Shown here piece by piece: positions 1-7,556 of a stretch of DNA of 54,316 bases. A program made the position numbers and the translations under genes. The notes beneath the pieces are model-generated. The model was not told the origin of the DNA and did no database searches. It saw only the letters and a list, made by a program, of their open reading frames with translations. The stretch is from JACCTH01 sp050741915 (GTDB lineage Bacteria > Actinomycetota > Acidimicrobiia > Spongiisociales > ZC4RG35): positions 1 to 54,316 of the forward strand of contig JBOGEX010000111.1 in the NCBI GenBank assembly GCA_050741915.1. The letters are read 5' to 3'. The first letter of the stretch is position 1. Every line of letters starts with the position of its first letter.

Positions 1-43
1 GGCGATGCCGACGTGGTCGAGGTTGTAAGCCAGCACGTTTACA

Positions 44-91
44 TTCTTGCGTAGATTTGGACACGTATACGTAGCCAAATCTACGCAAGAA
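44..91. repeat. Long hairpin, TTCTTGCGTA-tip palindrome family
   Basis: Perfect 17-bp inverted repeat: 44-60 (TTCTTGCGTAGATTTGG) and its exact complement at 75-91, around a 14-base centre that itself holds the palindrome ACGTATACGT. The outer tips recur at 45161-45208 and partly at 10872-10982. It lies 23 bases before the glpX start, so it may end an upstream transcript or fold in the glpX leader. There is no T tract, so intrinsic termination is uncertain. Confidence 0.75.
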
Positions 92-114
92 CGGCGATCG
101 CTACGCTCTGAGGC

Positions 115-1104
115 GTGGCCGAACCCATCGAGCGCAACCTGGGCCTCGACCTCGTTCGGGTCACCGAAACGGCCGCCATGGCCGCTGCTCGCTGGATGGG
201 CCGGGGTGACAAGGAACAAGCCGATCAGGCCGCGGTTGACGGGATGCGGGCTCATCTCTCCACACTCGACATCGATGGCCTTGTCGTTATTGGTGAGGGC
301 GAGAAGGACGAGGCTCCGATGCTCTTTAACGGTGAAAGAGTCGGCACTGGGAGGGGCCTGAAGGTTGAGGTGGCAGTGGATCCTGTCGACGGAACCACTC
401 TTACCTCCAAGGGAGAGCCGGGAGCGCTGTCTGTGATCGCGGTTTCGGAAGGGGTGGGCCTCATGTATGCCCCTGGCCACCTGGTCTATATGGACAAGCT
501 GGCGGTAGGCCCCGAAGCCGCCGGTCAGGTCGACCTCGAAGCACCTGTGGCCGACAACCTTCGCAAGGTGGCCAAGGCAAAAGAGAAGGATGTCTCCGAC
601 CTCACCGTGGTAGTGCTCGACCGCCCCCGCAACACCGACTACATCGAAGCCGTCCGGGCCGAAGGTGCGCGGATTCGGATGATTCGCGACGGTGATGTGG
701 CCGCCGCCATCTCCACCGCTCGGGCGGACACCAGCATCGACCTCCTCCTCGGGATCGGGGGCTCACCCGAAGCGGTGCTGGCGGCGGCGGCCCTCAAGTG
801 CATGGGAGGCGAGATGCAGTGTCGGCTGTGGCCCCGCGACGACAAGGAGCGCACCTTTGCCAGAGAGAACTCCCTCGACCTCCTCCAGATCCTCCAGACA
901 AACGACCTGGTCGGTTCGAAGAACGTCTTCTTCGCCGCTACCGGGGTGACGGGCGGCGACTACTTGCGCGGCGTCGACTTCACCGGCGGGCGGGTCACCA
1001 CCCACTCTGTCATCATGCGTTCCAAGACCGGCTCGATCCGCTACATGGATGCCCACCACGACCTCGGCCGGCTGCGCGAGATATCGGCCACGAGCCTCGA
1101 CTGA
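115..1104 (+). CDS. glpX: Class II fructose-1,6-bisphosphatase GlpX
   Basis: Hydrolyses fructose-1,6-bisphosphate to fructose-6-phosphate in cytosolic gluconeogenesis. The 329-residue protein has the family length. The GEGEKDEAPM metal/phosphate motif is at about residues 60-69 and DPVDGTTLTSKG at 89-100, both diagnostic of the GlpX/SBPase fold. The GTG start at 115 fits the conserved N-terminus (IERNLGLDLVRVTE); the ribosome site is weak. A nitroreductase gene begins 1 base after the stop, so the two are probably cotranscribed. GlpX is the usual and often sole FBPase of Actinobacteria. Confidence 0.93.
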   Translation: MAEPIERNLGLDLVRVTETAAMAAARWMGRGDKEQADQAAVDGMRAHLSTLDIDGLVVIGEGEKDEAPMLFNGERVGTGRGLKVEVAVDPVDGTTLTSKGEPGALSVIAVSEGVGLMYAPGHLVYMDKLAVGPEAAGQVDLEAPVADNLRKVAKAKEKDVSDLTVVVLDRPRNTDYIEAVRAEGARIRMIRDGDVAAAISTARADTSIDLLLGIGGSPEAVLAAAALKCMGGEMQCRLWPRDDKERTFARENSLDLLQILQTNDLVGSKNVFFAATGVTGGDYLRGVDFTGGRVTTHSVIMRSKTGSIRYMDAHHDLGRLREISATSLD

Positions 1105-1105
1105 T

Positions 1106-1618
1106 ATGCCAGGGCCCAAGAACCTTCCGGAAACCTACCGCAACGTGCTCCGGCTGCGGGCGATCCGCGATTTCGACGGCCGCCCGCTCTCCGACCCGGA
1201 TCTCCACGCCATCCTCGAGGCGGGACGTTGGACCGGGTCGTCCAAGAACCGCCAGAACTGGTCGGTGATCGTCGTCACCGATCCCGAGCAGAAGGAGCGA
1301 TTGGCGGGCAGCGGCGACTTCACCGACCCCGTGCGCCTGGCCCCGATTGCCATGGCCCTCGTGCAGGAAGGCGCTGGCTACGAGTTCGACATCGGTCGTC
1401 TGGCTCAGAACCTGATGCTCTCGGCGCGGGCGCTCGGAGTCGTGACCTGCCCGGTTACCTTTCATCGCCAGGAAGAGGCCGGCAGGGTGCTCGGTCTGCC
1501 GGACGGGAAGACCTGTCGCTACGGCCTAGCTCTGGGCTATCCGGCTTCTCAAAAAAGGCCGTCACAGATGAGCGGACGCAAACCCCTCGCCAATTTCGTT
1601 CACTGGAACAATTACTGA
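1106..1618 (+). CDS. Nitroreductase-family FMN oxidoreductase
   Basis: A 170-residue protein of the nitroreductase superfamily, predicted to bind FMN and use NAD(P)H. The N-terminal pattern YRNVLRLRAIRDF followed by a GRWTGSSKNRQNW stretch matches the RxxRxF and phosphate-contact regions; ARALGVVTCPVTF and a C-terminal GYP segment follow. The ATG at 1106 was chosen because it directly follows the glpX stop; an in-frame ATG at 1049 would overlap glpX. The substrate cannot be told from sequence. Confidence 0.8.
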   Translation: MPGPKNLPETYRNVLRLRAIRDFDGRPLSDPDLHAILEAGRWTGSSKNRQNWSVIVVTDPEQKERLAGSGDFTDPVRLAPIAMALVQEGAGYEFDIGRLAQNLMLSARALGVVTCPVTFHRQEEAGRVLGLPDGKTCRYGLALGYPASQKRPSQMSGRKPLANFVHWNNY

Positions 1619-1638
1619 GAATCTCATTTCGGCGCCCT

Positions 1639-1698
1639 CCTCCCGGCTGTTTCTCCCTCCAGCGAGCGCAGCGAGCGTTGGGGTGAGAAGCAGGGAGG
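1639..1698. repeat. Palindromic GC-rich element supplying the next gene's ribosome site
   Basis: CCTCCC near 1639 pairs with GGGAGG at 1693-1698, enclosing a TTTCTCCCTCC arm, an AGCGAGCGC/AGCGAGCG tandem and a GGGGTGAGAAGC arm. The TTTCTCC...AGCGAG...GAGCGTTGGGG words also occur beside the repeats at 5074-5316 and 51660-51850, so I place it in the same composite family. Its right edge (AGGGAGGAA) forms the Shine-Dalgarno of the HAD gene starting at 1702. Confidence 0.6.
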
Positions 1699-1701
1699 AA
1701 C

Positions 1702-2349
1702 GTGCACATTGTCTGGGATTGGAACGGAACCCTCTTCGACGACCTCGAGGTGGTCGTCGAATGTGTCAACCAGGGCCTCGCCATTTTCGGCGGTGGGCCT
1801 ATCGACCTCGACGGTTACCGCTCGCACTACACCCGGCCGGTCAAGAGCTTCTACGACAAACTGCTGCGACGCGAGTTAACCACGGAAGGGTGGGACGAAA
1901 TCGATCGCGTCTTTCATGACTCCTACCGCCAAGCCCTAACGAACGCTCGGCTGACTGCCGACGCTCGAGATGCCCTCGATCGTGCCGCCGGAGCCGGCCA
2001 CACCCAATCACTTCTCTCGATGTTTCCCCATCCTGACCTGGTCCCTCTCGTCAAGCGGCTCGGAATCGAGGCGTACTTCGATCGGATCGACGGCCTCGCG
2101 GAGGGAAGCCCGGGTGACCGGAAGGCCGAGTATCTGGAGGGGCATCTCCGTCTGCTCACGGCCGGTGAGGACCCGGCTCAAGTGGTGGTCATCGGCGACA
2201 CTCCCGACGACGCCACGGCCGCTCAACACGTCGGCGCCCGGTCAATCCTTTACGACGGCGGCTCCCATCATCGAATCGACCTCGAAAGTACGGGGGCACC
2301 CGTTGTCTCTTCTCTTCGGGCTGCGGTCGATCTCGCCCCGGGGAACTAG
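1702..2349 (+). CDS. HAD-superfamily hydrolase, phosphoglycolate phosphatase-like
   Basis: A 215-residue haloacid-dehalogenase phosphatase. Motif I is DWNGTLFDD at residues 6-14, with nucleophile D6; the usual second Asp is Asn, which is common in this subgroup. A C1-type cap follows, then a Ser region (LLSMFPH) and motif IV GDTPDDATAA. The likely role is dephosphorylation of a small phosphorylated metabolite such as 2-phosphoglycolate, but specificity is not readable. The GTG start at 1702 has a strong purine-rich site donated by the repeat just upstream. The aldehyde dehydrogenase gene follows 9 bases after the stop. Confidence 0.8.
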   Translation: MHIVWDWNGTLFDDLEVVVECVNQGLAIFGGGPIDLDGYRSHYTRPVKSFYDKLLRRELTTEGWDEIDRVFHDSYRQALTNARLTADARDALDRAAGAGHTQSLLSMFPHPDLVPLVKRLGIEAYFDRIDGLAEGSPGDRKAEYLEGHLRLLTAGEDPAQVVVIGDTPDDATAAQHVGARSILYDGGSHHRIDLESTGAPVVSSLRAAVDLAPGN

Positions 2350-2358
2350 GTTGGCGCA

Positions 2359-3720
2359 ATGAGGTCGATCAACCCGTTTAACGGCGAAGTTGTCGCCGAA
2401 TATCCCGAACACACCGACCACGAGGTCGACGCTCGCCTCGAGGCTGCTCACAACGCCTTCCGAAATTGGCGGCAGGCCTCCTTCTCCGAGCGAGCCGAGG
2501 CAATGGCCAGAGCCGGTGAGATTCTCGAGAAGCGCAAAGACGACCTCGCCCGGCTCATGGCCCTGGAGATGGGAAAGCCCGTGGCGGGTGGGCGGGCGGA
2601 GGCGGAGAAATGCGCCTGGGCGTGTCGGTACTACGCCGACGAAGCCGAAGCGATGCTGGCCGATCAGCCGGTCAAGACCCAGAGGTCGAAGAGCTACATC
2701 CACCACGAGCCCCTCGGCGTCGTGCTGGCGGTTATGCCCTGGAACTTCCCGTTCTGGCAGGTGTTCCGCTTCCTCGCCCCGGCCTTGATGGCGGGGAACG
2801 CCGGAGTTCTCAAGCATGCTTCCAACGTGTCGGGTTGCGCACTCCAGATCGAAGAGATCCTCGACGAAGCCGGGTTCCCGGCTGGTCTCTTCTCGACCTT
2901 GCTGATTGGTTCGGACAAAGTTGAGAGAGTGCTCGAGGACGGGCGCGTGGTGGCCGCCACCCTCACCGGGAGCGAGCCCGCCGGTCGGGCCGTCGCCCAA
3001 AAGGCCGGATCCCTTCTCAAGAAAACAGTGCTGGAGCTGGGAGGAAGCGATCCCTATCTAATCCTGGCCGACGCCGATGTCGAGAAGGCCGCCGTCGTCT
3101 GTGCAAAGAGTCGCACCATCAACAACGGCCAGAGCTGCATCGCCGCCAAGCGATTCATCGTCGTCGGAGAAGTCGCCGGTCCCTTCACCGAGGCTTTCAC
3201 AAACGAGATGGCGACCTACCGAATGGGCGATCCGCTGGATGAGGAGACCCGGTTGGGACCGCTCGCCCGCCACGATCTCAGAGATGATCTTCATGACCAG
3301 GTGAGGAGATCTACAGACGCCGGGGCGGACTTGCTCCTCGGCGGCGGAATTCCATCCGGGAAGGGAGCCTTTTACCCGGCCTCGGTCCTGGGCGGGGTCA
3401 AGAAAGGAATGGCCGCCTATTCCGAGGAGCTCTTCGGACCGGTAGCGGCCCTAATCGAGGTCGGCTCCGAGGACGAAGCGGTGACGGTAGCCAACGACAC
3501 TTCCTTCGGGCTCGGGGCAGCGATCTTCTCAGCCAATGTGGATCGGGCGGAGGAGCTGGCGGCAACCCGGCTCGATGCTGGCTGTTGCTTCGTCAACTCA
3601 TTGGTGGCCTCTGATCCGCGCTTGCCCTTCGGAGGCGTGAAGGCGTCCGGATACGGACGCGAACTTTCGATGCTCGGAATCAAGGAGTTCGTCAACCAGA
3701 AGACCGTGGTAGTTGCCTAG
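2359..3720 (+). CDS. NAD(P)-dependent aldehyde dehydrogenase, succinate-semialdehyde type
   Basis: A 453-residue ALDH that oxidises an aldehyde to its acid. It has the Rossmann/active-site signatures MPWNFPFWQ (126-134), LELGGSDP with general base E226, and NNGQSCIA with nucleophile C260. The short length and N-terminal INPFNGE match bacterial GabD/SSADH-like enzymes; succinate semialdehyde is the best guess, not proven. The gene follows the HAD gene closely and ends convergently with recR, overlapping it by 4 bases. Confidence 0.88.
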   Translation: MRSINPFNGEVVAEYPEHTDHEVDARLEAAHNAFRNWRQASFSERAEAMARAGEILEKRKDDLARLMALEMGKPVAGGRAEAEKCAWACRYYADEAEAMLADQPVKTQRSKSYIHHEPLGVVLAVMPWNFPFWQVFRFLAPALMAGNAGVLKHASNVSGCALQIEEILDEAGFPAGLFSTLLIGSDKVERVLEDGRVVAATLTGSEPAGRAVAQKAGSLLKKTVLELGGSDPYLILADADVEKAAVVCAKSRTINNGQSCIAAKRFIVVGEVAGPFTEAFTNEMATYRMGDPLDEETRLGPLARHDLRDDLHDQVRRSTDAGADLLLGGGIPSGKGAFYPASVLGGVKKGMAAYSEELFGPVAALIEVGSEDEAVTVANDTSFGLGAAIFSANVDRAEELAATRLDAGCCFVNSLVASDPRLPFGGVKASGYGRELSMLGIKEFVNQKTVVVA

Positions 3721-4310
3721 AGCTCCATGCGGCCGGCGAGCGCCCGGCCTAAAGTCAGCTCATCGGCGTAGTCGAGGTCGCCGCCCACGGGCAGACCCAT
3801 CGCCAAACGAGTGACGCGCACGCCCTTCGGTTTCATCTCGCGGGCGATGTACATCGCCGTGACATCGCCTTCCACGGTGGGATTGGTGGCGAGGATTAGC
3901 TCGCTGATTCCCTCCTCGTCAATCCGCTTACCCAGCTCGGCGATGTGGAGCTGACTTGGACCGATGCCGCCGATCGGAGAGATGGCTCCCCCGAGGACGT
4001 GGTAACGGCCCCGGAACTCCTGGGTCCGTTCGATCACGGCGATGTCTTGAGCGCGTTCGACCACGCAGACCAACGCCTGGTCGCGTTTGGGATCGCGACA
4101 GATCAAACACTCCTCGCTGGCTGTGACGTTGAAGCAGCGACTGCAGATTCGGAGCTGTTCGCGCATGTCGACGATGGCGGAAGAAAGACGAAGCGCATCC
4201 TCCTTCTCGACGCCGAGCAAGTGAAAAGCCATCCGCTGGGCACTCTTCCTCCCCACTCCGGGGAGGCGCGCCAGCTCGTCGATGAGACGCTGTAACGGAC
4301 CTTCGAACAT
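3717..4310 (-). CDS. recR: Recombination mediator RecR
   Basis: Loads RecA through RecFOR at gaps in replicated DNA. The 197-residue length is standard. The helix-hairpin-helix LARLPGVGRKSAQRMAFHLL is at 13-32, the C4 zinc finger uses C56, C59, C68 and C71, and a Toprim domain follows (VVERAQD..., ILATNPTVEGD). The start lies 2 bases after the ybaB stop, giving the conserved dnaX-ybaB-recR order. No defect is seen. Confidence 0.97.
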   Translation of the reverse strand: MFEGPLQRLIDELARLPGVGRKSAQRMAFHLLGVEKEDALRLSSAIVDMREQLRICSRCFNVTASEECLICRDPKRDQALVCVVERAQDIAVIERTQEFRGRYHVLGGAISPIGGIGPSQLHIAELGKRIDEEGISELILATNPTVEGDVTAMYIAREMKPKGVRVTRLAMGLPVGGDLDYADELTLGRALAGRMEL

Positions 4311-4312
4311 TC

Positions 4313-4639
4313 TCAGCCCAGCAGGCCACCGAGGTCGAGGCCACCGGTCAGCTCTCCCATCGCCTTTTCATTGTCGACGGAGGCGGCCTCCAAGGCGTTG
4401 TTGACCGCGGCCGTTACGAGGTCCGCAAGCATTTCGACGTCATCGGTGATCGAAGGCTGGATCGAGATCGCGCCCACCTTTCCCCCGACGACCGTGGCCG
4501 TGACCGTTCCTCCTCCAGCACTGCCTCTGTACTCCCGTGAGGCAAGGTCTGCCTGTCGCGAGGCCATGTCCTCCTGGAGTTTCTGCGCCTGTCGCAGCAT
4601 CGAGGGAAGATCGAAGTCGGGGCCGTCGTTGGTGGCCAT
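4313..4639 (-). CDS. YbaB/EbfC nucleoid-associated protein
   Basis: A 108-residue DNA-binding protein of the YbaB family, which forms dimers with helical tweezers on DNA. It shows the typical N-terminal coiled region (MLRQAQKLQEDMASRQADLA) and the AGGGTVTATVVGGKVGAISI beta region. It sits 15 bases after dnaX and just before recR, the usual context across bacteria. The C-terminus is rich in Gly and Leu, as expected. Confidence 0.93.
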   Translation of the reverse strand: MATNDGPDFDLPSMLRQAQKLQEDMASRQADLASREYRGSAGGGTVTATVVGGKVGAISIQPSITDDVEMLADLVTAAVNNALEAASVDNEKAMGELTGGLDLGGLLG

Positions 4640-4654
4640 GGCGAGCGAGGGTAC

Positions 4655-6457
4655 CTAAACCCTTTCCTCGTCTTCGACGACCAGCGTGGCTCCTAGTTCC
4701 TTTTCCAGGAGGGCAGTGGGGTCGATCGCGTCGGGCGGAGCTTCGAACAAGCGGTCCTTGTCCAGGGCGCTTTCCTCGATTGTGACCTCATCTGTGTCGG
4801 GCGCCCCGGTCTTTCGAAACCCGACTTCGATTGGAAAGCCCAACAGGTCGGCGGCCTGGGTGGCGACGAGCGCGCTGACGACGGGATCGGTCCGCAGTCC
4901 CTCGAGATGAAAGTCTTGAGAGACCTCGAGAACGAGGCGGCGCCCACCTTCTATGTCTCCCGGAGCAGCTTCACGAAACAACGCCCAACGGCGGGGGCCC
5001 AAGACCGAGCGGAGGCTTCCGAAGAGTGAGGGCCAGATCTTCTGTACCGCCTCCATAGTCAGTGCCGAAGCATTTCCCCCCTCCCCGGCTGCGCCGGTAC
5101 TCCCCCCTTCGGGGGGAGAAACAGAGCCTCCTGTTTCTCCTCCCAGCGAGGTTTCCCCCCTCCCCGCCCGCGGCGGTACTCCCCCCTGCGGAGGGAGAAA
5201 CGGGTGGGTGCCTTCCCCCAGCAAGGATTCCCCCCGCCCCGGCTGTGCCGGTACTCCCCTGATTCCCTCCTCCCCGGCTGCGCCGGTACTCCCCCCTGCG
5301 GGGGGAGAAACAGAGCGTTCCAGGCGTTCGAGTCGGGCCGTCAAGGCATCTGGGTCAGCCGAGGTTTCCGGTCTGGTGAGACGGATCACTGCCAACTCCA
5401 CCATGAGCCGCTCCTCGCGACCCTCGCGCAGCTTGATCAGCGCCTCACCGAGGAGATCGACCGCCCGCAACACCGCCCCTGGGCCGACGACCTTCGCCGC
5501 CTTCTTCCATGCCTCCAGGACTTCCGGAGGCTCGTCTGCGACTTCGCTCAGGTTGGGGGCGTAATGAGCCAGGAAGACGCCGCGGAAAAAACCGATTGCT
5601 TCGCCGACAAAGCGGCGCAGGTCGATGCCGCGCGCCGACATCTCGGCCACCAGCTCCAGCCCCGACCGAGCGTCGCCGGCCGCCACCGCCTCCACGAGGG
5701 CGGCATAGGCCTCGGTGTCAGCCATGCCGAGAGCTCGCTGGACCCCCGTCAGGTCAACGACATCAGAGCCCAGAGCAGCCACCTGCTCAAGCAGGGAAAG
5801 TGCGTCTCGAGCCGATCCCCCGGCGTGTCGAGCCAGAGCCACCAGGGCTTTGGCATTGGTCTTGTATCCCTCGAGATCAGCGATCCTTCCCAGATGCGCC
5901 GCCAATGCCTCGATCCCGACAGGGTGGAAATCGAAGCGCTGGGTCCGACTGCGTATGGTGTCGGCCAGCTTGTAGGGCTCAGTCGTGGCGAGGACGAATA
6001 TGACATGCGGTGGTGGCTCTTCCAGAGTCTTCAACAAGGCGTTGCCGGCGGCCTTCGACAACATGTGCGCCTCGTCGAGGATGTAGATCCGCCGCGAGTT
6101 GGGACCCGAGGCGACCGTCGACACCGAAAGGCGCATGTCGCGGATGTCCTCCACGGAGTTATGGGAGGCGGCGTCGAGTTCCATGACGTCGAGCGAGGAT
6201 CCCTCGGTGATGCCCTGACAAGAGAGGCACTCGTTGTCGGGTGATCCGTCCGGCTGGCGATGTTCACAGTTGAGGGCCTTGGCCAGTATCCGGGCCGTGG
6301 TGGTCTTGCCAGTCCCACGAGGGCCGGCGAACAAGTAGGCATGAGCGACCCGGCCTTCGGTGATCTCGCGGGCCAGAGTCGAGGTGACATGGGTCTGCCC
6401 CACCACGTCCTCCCATGACTGCGGCCGATATTTCCGATAGAGGGCCTGATACGCCAT
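4655..6457 (-). CDS. dnaX: DNA polymerase III gamma/tau subunit with repeat-encoded insert
   Basis: The clamp-loader ATPase of the replisome; 600 residues. Walker A GPRGTGKT is at 45-52 and Walker B LDEAHML follows. The zinc module shows C64, C77 and C80 but only these three of the usual four Cys. SRTQRFDFH and the domain-III helices follow. Residues about 379-461 are not normal DnaX sequence: they are translated palindromic repeats (5074-5316), rich in Gly, Pro and Ser, with SVSPP[AE]GGSTGAAGE appearing twice. The frame then resumes into a conserved C-terminal region (EAVQKIWPSLFGSLRSVLG). The insert sits in the variable linker after domain III, where it is plausibly tolerated. ybaB and recR follow. 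Confidence 0.95.
   Translation of the reverse strand: MAYQALYRKYRPQSWEDVVGQTHVTSTLAREITEGRVAHAYLFAGPRGTGKTTTARILAKALNCEHRQPDGSPDNECLSCQGITEGSSLDVMELDAASHNSVEDIRDMRLSVSTVASGPNSRRIYILDEAHMLSKAAGNALLKTLEEPPPHVIFVLATTEPYKLADTIRSRTQRFDFHPVGIEALAAHLGRIADLEGYKTNAKALVALARHAGGSARDALSLLEQVAALGSDVVDLTGVQRALGMADTEAYAALVEAVAAGDARSGLELVAEMSARGIDLRRFVGEAIGFFRGVFLAHYAPNLSEVADEPPEVLEAWKKAAKVVGPGAVLRAVDLLGEALIKLREGREERLMVELAVIRLTRPETSADPDALTARLERLERSVSPPAGGSTGAAGEEGIRGVPAQPGRGESLLGEGTHPFLPPQGGVPPRAGRGETSLGGETGGSVSPPEGGSTGAAGEGGNASALTMEAVQKIWPSLFGSLRSVLGPRRWALFREAAPGDIEGGRRLVLEVSQDFHLEGLRTDPVVSALVATQAADLLGFPIEVGFRKTGAPDTDEVTIEESALDKDRLFEAPPDAIDPTALLEKELGATLVVEDEERV
5074..5316. repeat. Array of palindromic repeats inside dnaX
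   Basis: Copies of one element read on the plus strand as CCCCTCCCCGGCTGCGCCGG, then TACTCCCCCC, a TTCG or TGCG turn, and GGGGGGAGAAAC. Full copies lie at about 5074-5126, 5152-5211 and 5265-5316, with a partial copy at 5228-5262. Each holds two nested stems: CCGGC..GCCGG and CTCCCCCC..GGGGGGAG. Spacer words (TTTCTCCTCCCAGCGAGG) also recur elsewhere in the family. All copies lack stops in the dnaX strand; the copies at 5074 and 5265 are read in one frame (SVSPP.GGSTGAAGE) and the copy at 5152 in another (FLPPQGGVPPRAGRGE). Confidence 0.9.
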
Positions 6458-6511
6458 CCGAGCAAGCGTACGGCATCAAAGGGACGAACGACATTGCCCT
6501 GTTGCTCCCCC

Positions 6512-6643
6512 CTGTTTCTCCCCCCGCGGGGAGTACCGGCGTAGCCGGGGAGGGGGGAGGATCTCAGGGCGGAATCCCGCCGCAGGCGCTGGCCTGTTTC
6601 TCCCCCCGCAGGGGGAGTAGCGCCGCAGGCGGGGAGGGGGGAA
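6512..6643. repeat. Two palindromic repeats, opposite orientation, upstream of dnaX
   Basis: Two copies of the dnaX-type element in reverse orientation relative to 5074-5316, at about 6512-6560 and 6594-6643 (CTGTTTCTCCCCCCGC..GGGGAG, then CCGGCGTAGCCGG or CGCCGCAGGCGG, then GGGGAGGGGGGA). They fill most of the 280-base gap between dnaX (minus) and the divergent ABC gene at 6738, so they lie in the shared promoter region. The rest of the gap shows no gene; no SRP RNA signature was seen. Confidence 0.88.
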
Positions 6644-6737
6644 TCGAGGGGTGAGAAACAGACGGGCCTGAATCCTTTGCTCCCCTTCAGATCTAACGTT
6701 TCCGAAACCAATCGCCGATAGACCGTGGGTGACCCTC

Positions 6738-7556
6738 ATGTCTGCCTATTTATCCAATGCCGTCCCCACCGAGATCCCACGTAATGTCCCTCCGGCGATC
6801 TGGGCGCAAGGCCTGGTTCGACGCTTTGGCAAAGAAACCGCCGTCGACGGGGTCGATCTTGCCATCAGGCCGGGCGAGTTCTACGGGTTGCTCGGCCAGA
6901 ACGGTGCCGGCAAGACCACCACGATCAAGATGATCGTGGGTCTCCTGAGGCCTAACCAGGGAACTGCGGGGATCGGCGAGTTCGATACCTGGAAACAGCC
7001 CATCGAGGTGAAGAGGCGCATCGGGGTATTGCCCGAGGAGTTCAACCTCTACGAACGGCTGACCGGAGCAGAGCTGCTCGACTTCACGGCTGCCATGCAC
7101 GGTCTCGGTCGTGAGGATGCCAGGAGCCGTCGCCTGGAGTTGCTGGGATTGTTAGACCTGACTGAGGCAGCCGGAAAGTTGGTTGGTGACTACTCGCGGG
7201 GGATGCGGAAGAAAGTGGCTCTGGCGGCAGCCATCATCCATCGTCCTCCTGTCCTTTTCCTCGACGAGCCCTTCGAGGGAGTCGATCCGGTTTCGGCTCG
7301 GCTGATCCAGGATCTCCTCAGGCGCTACACCACCCAGGGGGCGACGATCGTTTTCTCCTCCCATGAGATGTATCTCGTCGAGCGACTTTGTACCCGCATC
7401 GGCATCATGCAGAAAGGCCGCCTTTTGGTGGAGGACACCCCGGCGGGCCTCTGCGAACGGATGGGGGTCGACTCGGTCGAGGATGCGTTCATCCTCGCCG
7501 TCGGAGGCGGAACTTCGACCGAAGGTCTCAAGTGGTTGCACAGTTCGGCTGGCTAA
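6738..7556 (+). CDS. ABC transporter ATP-binding protein
   Basis: A 272-residue nucleotide-binding subunit of an ABC-2 type exporter. It has Walker A GQNGAGKTT, signature YSRGMRKK (a variant of LSGGQ, common in ABC-2 systems), Walker B VLFLDEPFEGVD and an H-loop (VFSSHEM). The ATG at 6738 is preceded by a GGTGA-like site; an in-frame GTG at 6729 is the alternative. Its C-terminus overlaps the permease start by 25 bases, so the two form one transport unit. Substrate unknown. Confidence 0.88.
   Translation: MSAYLSNAVPTEIPRNVPPAIWAQGLVRRFGKETAVDGVDLAIRPGEFYGLLGQNGAGKTTTIKMIVGLLRPNQGTAGIGEFDTWKQPIEVKRRIGVLPEEFNLYERLTGAELLDFTAAMHGLGREDARSRRLELLGLLDLTEAAGKLVGDYSRGMRKKVALAAAIIHRPPVLFLDEPFEGVDPVSARLIQDLLRRYTTQGATIVFSSHEMYLVERLCTRIGIMQKGRLLVEDTPAGLCERMGVDSVEDAFILAVGGGTSTEGLKWLHSSAG

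Noticed and set aside
5074..5316. Intein or normal DnaX linker domain
   Set aside because: No intein motifs; the segment is made of repeats also found outside genes.
4953..6244. Long plus-strand open frames antisense to dnaX (203 and 346 codons)
   Set aside because: They overlap an unmistakable dnaX frame, have Pro/Arg-rich composition typical of GC-rich shadows, and contain no recognisable domain.
6458..6728. SRP RNA or tRNA gene upstream of dnaX
   Set aside because: Such genes can lie here in other bacteria, but no GGAA/AGCAG core or cloverleaf was found; repeats fill the gap.
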